Positions 4,967 through 8,078 of a stretch of 8,078 bases of DNA are shown here, piece by piece. The notes under the pieces were generated by a model, which did no database searches, had not been told where the DNA came from, and saw nothing but the letters and a program-made list of their open reading frames with translations. The position numbers and the translations under genes were made by a program. The stretch is from Weimeria sp002480925 (GTDB taxonomy: Bacteria; Bacillota; Clostridia; Lachnospirales; Lachnospiraceae), in contig NZ_JBQHVU010000039.1 in NCBI RefSeq assembly GCF_052064335.1, positions 1 through 8,078 on the forward strand. The letters run 5' to 3'. Position 1 is the first letter of the stretch. Each line of letters starts with the position of its first letter.

Positions 4967-4977
4967 GAAAGGAATGG
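4906..4977 (+). promoter_or_regulatory. Long inverted repeat just upstream of the relaxase ribosome site
   Basis: Arms 4906-4923 (CCATTCCAATCCTATCCG) and 4960-4977 are complementary at 16 of 18 positions. A second hairpin, TTTTCC-CTGT-GGAAAA (4941-4956), lies between them. The structure ends three bases before AAGGAG (4981-4986), so folding in the mRNA could modulate relaxase translation. A single-strand or plasmid-style replication origin is another option. Confidence 0.6.
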
Positions 4978-4990
4978 GGAAAGGAGCAGA

Positions 4991-5935
4991 ATGGCACAAC
5001 ACGCAATTTTGCGGTTTGAGAAGCACAAGGGCAACCCGGCAAGGCCGCTGGAAGCCCATCACGAAAGACAGAAAGAACAATACGCCAGCAACCCCGACAT
5101 TGACACAAGCCGGAGCAAGTACAACTTTCATATCGTCAAGCCAGAGGGCAGGTACTATCATTTCATTCAAAACCGCATTGAACAGGCCGGGTGCCGAACC
5201 CGCAAGGACAGCACACGGTTTGTCGATACGCTGGTAACTGCCAGCCCGGAGTTTTTCAAGGGGAAATCCCCAAAGGAGATACAGGCGTTTTTCCAGAGGG
5301 CGGCGGACTTCCTCATTGGCCGGGTAGGACGGGAAAATATCGTGTCGGCGGTGGTACACATGGACGAGAAAACGCCCCACCTGCATTTGACCTTTGTTCC
5401 GCTGACAAAGGACAACCGCCTGTGTGCAAAGGAGATTATCGGCAACCGGGCAAACCTGACGAAGTGGCAGGACGATTTTCACGCCTATATGGTGGAGAAA
5501 TATCCTGACTTGGAGCGTGGGGAGAGCGCCAGCAGGACAGGCCGGAAGCATATCCCCACCCGGCTTTTCAAACAGGCGGTTTCCCTCTCCCGGCAGGCAA
5601 GAGCCATTGAAGCCACACTGGACGGCATTAACCCGCTGAACGCCGGAAAGAAAAAAGAGGAAGCCCTCTCCATGCTGAAAAAGTGGTTCCCGCAGATGGA
5701 GAATTTCTCCGGGCAGTTGAAAAAGTACAAGGTCACAATCAATGACCTGCTGGCGGAGAATGAGAAGTTGGAAGCAAGGGCAAAGGCCAGCGAAAAAGGA
5801 AAGATGAAAGATACGATGGAACGGGCAAAGCTGAAAAGCGAACTGGACAATTTACAGCGGCTGGTTGACCGTATCCCGCCGGATATACTGGCGGAACTGA
5901 AACGTCAGCAGCGGCACACGGTAAAGGAAAGGTGA
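4991..5935 (+). CDS. MobV-family relaxase (Mob_Pre), 314 aa
   Basis: Cuts one strand at oriT and carries it into the recipient, staying bound to the 5' end. Family motifs are visible: an N-terminal His motif, EAHHER (residues 21-26), where H23 aligns with the catalytic His22 of pMV158 MobM; NPDIDTSRSKYNF (34-46); and the metal-binding motif HMDEKTPHLH (123-132). Residues 240-290 are a lysine/glutamate-rich coiled coil, and the protein ends basic. At 314 aa it is shorter than MobM (about 490 aa), but the nuclease domain is whole. AAGGAG (4981-4986) lies 4 bases before ATG. The likely substrate is the pMV158-type nick site at 919-931. It corresponds in position and role to TnpZ of Tn4451. With no coupling protein or secretion genes nearby, it must rely on a helper element. 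Confidence 0.92.
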   Translation: MAQHAILRFEKHKGNPARPLEAHHERQKEQYASNPDIDTSRSKYNFHIVKPEGRYYHFIQNRIEQAGCRTRKDSTRFVDTLVTASPEFFKGKSPKEIQAFFQRAADFLIGRVGRENIVSAVVHMDEKTPHLHLTFVPLTKDNRLCAKEIIGNRANLTKWQDDFHAYMVEKYPDLERGESASRTGRKHIPTRLFKQAVSLSRQARAIEATLDGINPLNAGKKKEEALSMLKKWFPQMENFSGQLKKYKVTINDLLAENEKLEARAKASEKGKMKDTMERAKLKSELDNLQRLVDRIPPDILAELKRQQRHTVKER

Positions 5936-5956
5936 TAGATATAAGCAGAAATTTTC

Positions 5957-5988
5957 GCCGCCTCTGTGCGGCATTGTACCTTGAAAAC
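5957..5988 (+). promoter_or_regulatory. Hairpin plus second boxA-like motif before the TnpW-like gene
   Basis: The hairpin GCCGC-CTCTGT-GCGGC (5957-5972) is followed after five bases by ACCTTGAAAAC (5978-5988), then TGAATATGGAGG. The 11-base motif repeats 3675-3685 exactly and resembles Firmicutes boxA. The order hairpin then boxA is that of rRNA leader antitermination signals. Function is inferred only. Confidence 0.35.
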
Positions 5989-6007
5989 TGAATATGGAGG
6001 ACACTGG

Positions 6008-6202
6008 ATGGCAAAAAGTGAAAGCGATATTTTTACACCCCGAACAGGGCAGGTTATACAAGCAGAGAACGGCACGCAGTATTTTGTATGTGGGAACAAC
6101 CGTATAAAAATCTCCGAACACTTCGCCGCAGGCGGGAAGCCCCTCGGTGATCTGATTGTAGATGTGGTGCGGCATACCGCAGAAAAAGCCGCTTCAACCT
6201 GA
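6008..6202 (+). CDS. tnpW: TnpW-like transposon-encoded small protein, 64 aa
   Basis: A 64-aa protein, MAKSESDIFTPRTGQVIQAE followed by NGTQYFVCGNNRIKISEHF and a helical end with IVDVVRHTAEKAAST. The short beta-rich core with ISEHF and the position between relaxase and large serine recombinase fit the TnpW family named from Tn4451. Its role is unknown and it is reportedly not needed for TnpX action, so accessory or regulatory work is only a guess. The start at 6008 is chosen because GGAGG (5996-6000) lies 7 bases upstream; a longer frame from 5966 would run through that ribosome site. It begins 72 bases after the relaxase gene and ends shortly before the recombinase promoter. Family assignment is by recall of the sequence pattern, not by a search. 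Confidence 0.75.
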   Translation: MAKSESDIFTPRTGQVIQAENGTQYFVCGNNRIKISEHFAAGGKPLGDLIVDVVRHTAEKAAST

Positions 6203-6212
6203 TAGCCCATCA

Positions 6213-6242
6213 TTGATAACACGCCCACGCTTATGATATAAT
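6213..6242 (+). promoter_or_regulatory. Promoter of the large serine recombinase gene
   Basis: TTGATA (6213-6218) and TATAAT (6237-6242) with an 18-base spacer form a near-consensus sigma-A promoter. Transcription should begin near 6249, giving a leader of about 50 bases before the GTG start at 6302. The recombinase can thus be expressed independently of the relaxase and TnpW-like genes. Confidence 0.75.
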
Positions 6243-6273
6243 TGCCATAGAGCAAAAGTATTGTAAGCGTGGG
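6224..6273. promoter_or_regulatory. Inverted repeat straddling the recombinase promoter
   Basis: CCCACGCTTA (6224-6233, inside the -35/-10 spacer) and TAAGCGTGGG (6264-6273, downstream of the expected transcription start) are perfect 10-bp inverted copies separated by 30 bases. A repressor bound to both would block the promoter. In a transcript entering from upstream the arms would form a hairpin that hides nothing of the ribosome site (6286-6292). Confidence 0.55.
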
Positions 6274-6301
6274 TTGTTTCTTTAGAAGGAGGATTTTTAC
6301 G

Positions 6302-7924
6302 GTGAAACAACCTTACAATACTACGATTTACAACACGGCGCTTTATATGAGATTGAGCCGGGACGATGAACTGCAAGGAGAAAGCGGGAGTATTCAGACA
6401 CAACGCATGATGCTCCGGCAATATGCCGCCGAGCATGGCCTGAATGTCATAGATGAATATATCGACGATGGATGGTCTGGAACGAACTTTGACAGGCCGG
6501 ATTTTCAGAGAATGATTGATGACATTGAGGACGGGAAAATCAACTGCGTTGTTACGAAGGATTTATCCCGCTTAGGCAGAAACTACATTCTGACCGGCCA
6601 GTACACGGAAATCTACTTTCCCAGCAAAGGCGTCCGCTATATCGCTGTCAATGACAATGTGGACACCATCAACGGAGAGAATGAGCTTGCCCCATTCCTC
6701 AACATTCTGAATGAAATGCACGCCCGCCAGACCAGCAAAAAGGTAAAGGCGGCCATGCGGACACGGTTCGCAAATGGCGCACACTATGGAGCCTATGCTC
6801 CGCTTGGCTATGTCAAAGACCCAGATAAGAAAGGCCATCTTCTGATTGACCCGGAAACAAGGTGGATTATCGAAAAGATTTTTGACCTTGCCGTTCATGG
6901 CCGGGGAGCCGCCAGCATTACACGGATTTTGGTCGAAGAAAAAGTACCTACTCCCGGCTGGCTGAATTTCCAGAGATACGGCACTTTCGCAAATATCTAT
7001 GCCGGAGCGCCGGAGGAAAAAGCCTATGCGTGGACGATAGCGCAGGTGAAAAGTATTCTGAAAGAGGAAACCTATATCGGACACAGCGTCCACAATAAGC
7101 AGACCAACATTTCATTCAAAAACAAGAAGAAAGTACGCAAGCCAAAAGAGGAATGGTATCGTGTGGAGAACACCCACGAAGCGATTATTTCCGAAGATGT
7201 GTTCCGTCAAGTACAGGAGCAGATTTGCAACAGGCGCAGACGGCAGAAGAACGGCACAACACAGATATTTTCCGGGCTGGTAAAATGTGCGGACTGCGGC
7301 TGGTCGCTGGCCTATGGTATGAACAGCCAGAACAAAAATCCCTATGCCCACTACCATTGTAGCAAGTACGGGCAAGGATTGCACCAGTGTTCCATGCACT
7401 ATATCCGCTATGATGTGCTTTACGCCTATGTCCTTTCCCGTCTGCAATACTGGTCTGTGCTGGCACAGCAGGATGGGGACAAACTTCTGAAACGGCTACT
7501 TAACGCCAGCGACAAGGAACGCAATACTGCAAGGAAGCGGCAGACAGCCGAACTGAAAAAGGCGGAAAAGCGCAAAGCAGAAGTAGACACCCTGTTTGCA
7601 AAAATGTATGAGGACTGGTCTGCCGGACGCATTACAGAATACAATTTCAATATGCTGTCCGAAAAGTATCAGGGCGAACAGCGAGAATTGGACGTAAAAA
7701 TTGAACGGCTTCACGAAGCGATGGAGACCGCCGCCCAGACAGCGGTTGACGCTGAAAAGTGGATAGGTCTGATGAAACAGTATGTCAATCCCACAGAATT
7801 GACGGCTGAACTTCTGAATACGCTGATTGAAAAAATCCTTGTCCATGAAGCGGTCAAAAGTGAGGACGGAAGCCGGGAACAGGAAGTGGAAATCTTCTAC
7901 CGCTTTATCGGCAAAATCGAATGA
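6302..7924 (+). CDS. Large serine recombinase, TnpX-like, 540 aa
   Basis: Excises and integrates the element by a serine-recombinase reaction. The N-terminal resolvase domain (about 10-155) holds the nucleophile S19 in ALYMRLSRDD, the GESGSIQTQ segment and the TKDLSRLGRN motif (85-94). A recombinase domain follows (about 165-280, GYVKDPDKKG...). A zinc ribbon has C329-x2-C332 with C353 and C363. A coiled coil (about 400-480) and a C-terminal DUF4368-like end (IGLMKQYVNPTELTAELLNT) complete the protein. All hallmark residues are intact. TnpX itself is larger, about 700 aa. The start is GTG at 6302 with AAGGAGG (6286-6292) nine bases upstream; an in-frame ATG at 6269 precedes that ribosome site and falls in the inverted repeat, so it is unlikely. 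The gene ends 42 bases from the element's right end, and the reconstructed target GA agrees with the TnpX group. Confidence 0.95.
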   Translation: MKQPYNTTIYNTALYMRLSRDDELQGESGSIQTQRMMLRQYAAEHGLNVIDEYIDDGWSGTNFDRPDFQRMIDDIEDGKINCVVTKDLSRLGRNYILTGQYTEIYFPSKGVRYIAVNDNVDTINGENELAPFLNILNEMHARQTSKKVKAAMRTRFANGAHYGAYAPLGYVKDPDKKGHLLIDPETRWIIEKIFDLAVHGRGAASITRILVEEKVPTPGWLNFQRYGTFANIYAGAPEEKAYAWTIAQVKSILKEETYIGHSVHNKQTNISFKNKKKVRKPKEEWYRVENTHEAIISEDVFRQVQEQICNRRRRQKNGTTQIFSGLVKCADCGWSLAYGMNSQNKNPYAHYHCSKYGQGLHQCSMHYIRYDVLYAYVLSRLQYWSVLAQQDGDKLLKRLLNASDKERNTARKRQTAELKKAEKRKAEVDTLFAKMYEDWSAGRITEYNFNMLSEKYQGEQRELDVKIERLHEAMETAAQTAVDAEKWIGLMKQYVNPTELTAELLNTLIEKILVHEAVKSEDGSREQEVEIFYRFIGKIE

Positions 7925-7946
7925 CACATCTTGAGATACCCAACAA

Positions 7947-7966
7947 TATCTTTAACTAAGGGAAAC
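7947..7966 (-). repeat. Right terminal inverted repeat of the element
   Basis: Read on the minus strand, GTTTCCCTTAGTTAAAGATA matches the left repeat (734-753) at 18 of 20 bases. GG (7967-7968) and the crossover GA (7969-7970) follow. In the excised circle the two GTTTCCC ends would face each other around GGGA, giving a compact palindromic joint. Confidence 0.85.
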
Positions 7967-7970
7967 GGGA

Positions 7971-8078
7971 AAGGCAAAACCTAATATCGCTTATGTGGAA
8001 AACATTGAACAGGTACTTGGAATCAACATAAAGTCAGAGTACAAACCTAAGAATAAAAAAACATTATCACTAAAAGTA
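7971..8078 (+). pseudogene. 3' part of the interrupted XRE regulator (runs off the window)
   Basis: The frame starting at 7971 reads KAKPNIAYVENIEQVLG, then INIKSEYKPKNKKTLSLKV, and is still open at the window end. It continues the 5' half (611-733) exactly in phase. WENG followed by KAKPNI is a very common XRE sequence, so this is the missing end of the helix-turn-helix plus the start of a C-terminal region. It lacks its own start codon and ribosome site (an in-frame TAA lies at 7953-7955). Confidence 0.85.

Larger units (their letters stand above)
732..7970. mobile_element. Tn4451/TnpX-type integrative mobilizable element
   Basis: The element is bounded by GA dinucleotides (732-733 and 7969-7970) and 20-bp imperfect inverted repeats, and it splits an XRE gene whose frame is restored when the element is removed. 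Inside are a large serine recombinase adjacent to the right end, a TnpW-like protein, a MobV relaxase, an oriT, a RepA_N-type initiator, a Cys-rich VLP-type protein, an XRE regulator and AT-rich cargo. GA as the duplicated target matches what is known of TnpX-group recombinases of Tn4451. No type IV secretion genes are present, so it is mobilizable, not self-transmissible. Unit length is 7237 bp. Confidence 0.9.

Noticed and set aside
4895..5551. Minus-strand open frame of 218 aa opposite the relaxase
   Set aside because: It overlaps the relaxase, whose motifs are clear, and shows no family features of its own.
6269..6301. Upstream ATG start for the recombinase
   Set aside because: It precedes the strong AAGGAGG, lies inside the promoter inverted repeat and adds residues (MGCFFRRRIFT) not typical of the family.
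6572..7093. Minus-strand open frame of 173 aa opposite the recombinase
   Set aside because: It is a shadow of the recombinase gene, without a start signal or recognisable domain.
754..7946. Antibiotic-resistance or type IV secretion genes, often carried by such elements
   Set aside because: No frame shows features of either; the element is small and fully accounted for by the genes listed.

Overview
The window holds a complete integrative mobilizable element of about 7.2 kb (positions 732-7970), related to the Tn4451/TnpX group, inserted in the chromosome (or another replicon) of an AT-rich low-GC Gram-positive bacterium. A gut Clostridia/Lachnospiraceae-type host is my best guess, from the gene families, the strong AAGGAGG-type ribosome sites and the AT-rich flanks. 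The species cannot be told from the sequence.

Left flank (1-733): a short minus-strand lipoprotein gene with a terminator, then a spacer with tandem TCTCC/GGAGA inverted repeats, then the first 41 codons of an XRE-type helix-turn-helix regulator. The regulator is cut inside its Trp-Glu-Asn-Gly motif. Its other half resumes in frame at 7971 and runs off the window. Removing 7237 bp between two GA dinucleotides restores one open frame, which fixes the element ends to the base. Imperfect 20-bp inverted repeats (734-753 and 7947-7966) mark the termini.

Element, left end (734-1474): about 700 bases without a convincing gene, rich in stem-loops. It contains a MobV-type oriT: a hairpin followed by TAGTGTG/TTA, with the expected nick between 925 and 926. 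A 25-nt palindrome lies at 1101-1125 and recurs twice in tandem at 3741-3791.

Minus-strand block (1403-3581): one likely transcript from a promoter at 3553-3581 reads a 148-aa unknown protein, a 266-aa XRE regulator, a 62-aa small membrane protein and a 171-aa unknown protein. It ends at an in-frame 23-codon remnant of an older gene. The regulator is more GC-rich and resembles the element backbone. The three unknown genes are AT-rich and look like later cargo.

Plus-strand backbone (3887-7924): a Cys-rich VLP-type protein, a RepA_N-type replication initiator shortened by frameshifts, a MobV/Mob_Pre relaxase, a TnpW-like small protein, and a 540-aa large serine recombinase with its own promoter. 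The recombinase would excise and integrate the element at GA. The relaxase would nick the oriT at 925/926. No type IV secretion genes are present, so transfer would need a helper conjugative element. The RepA-like protein may support replication of the circular form. No antibiotic-resistance gene, CRISPR array, tRNA or rRNA was seen.
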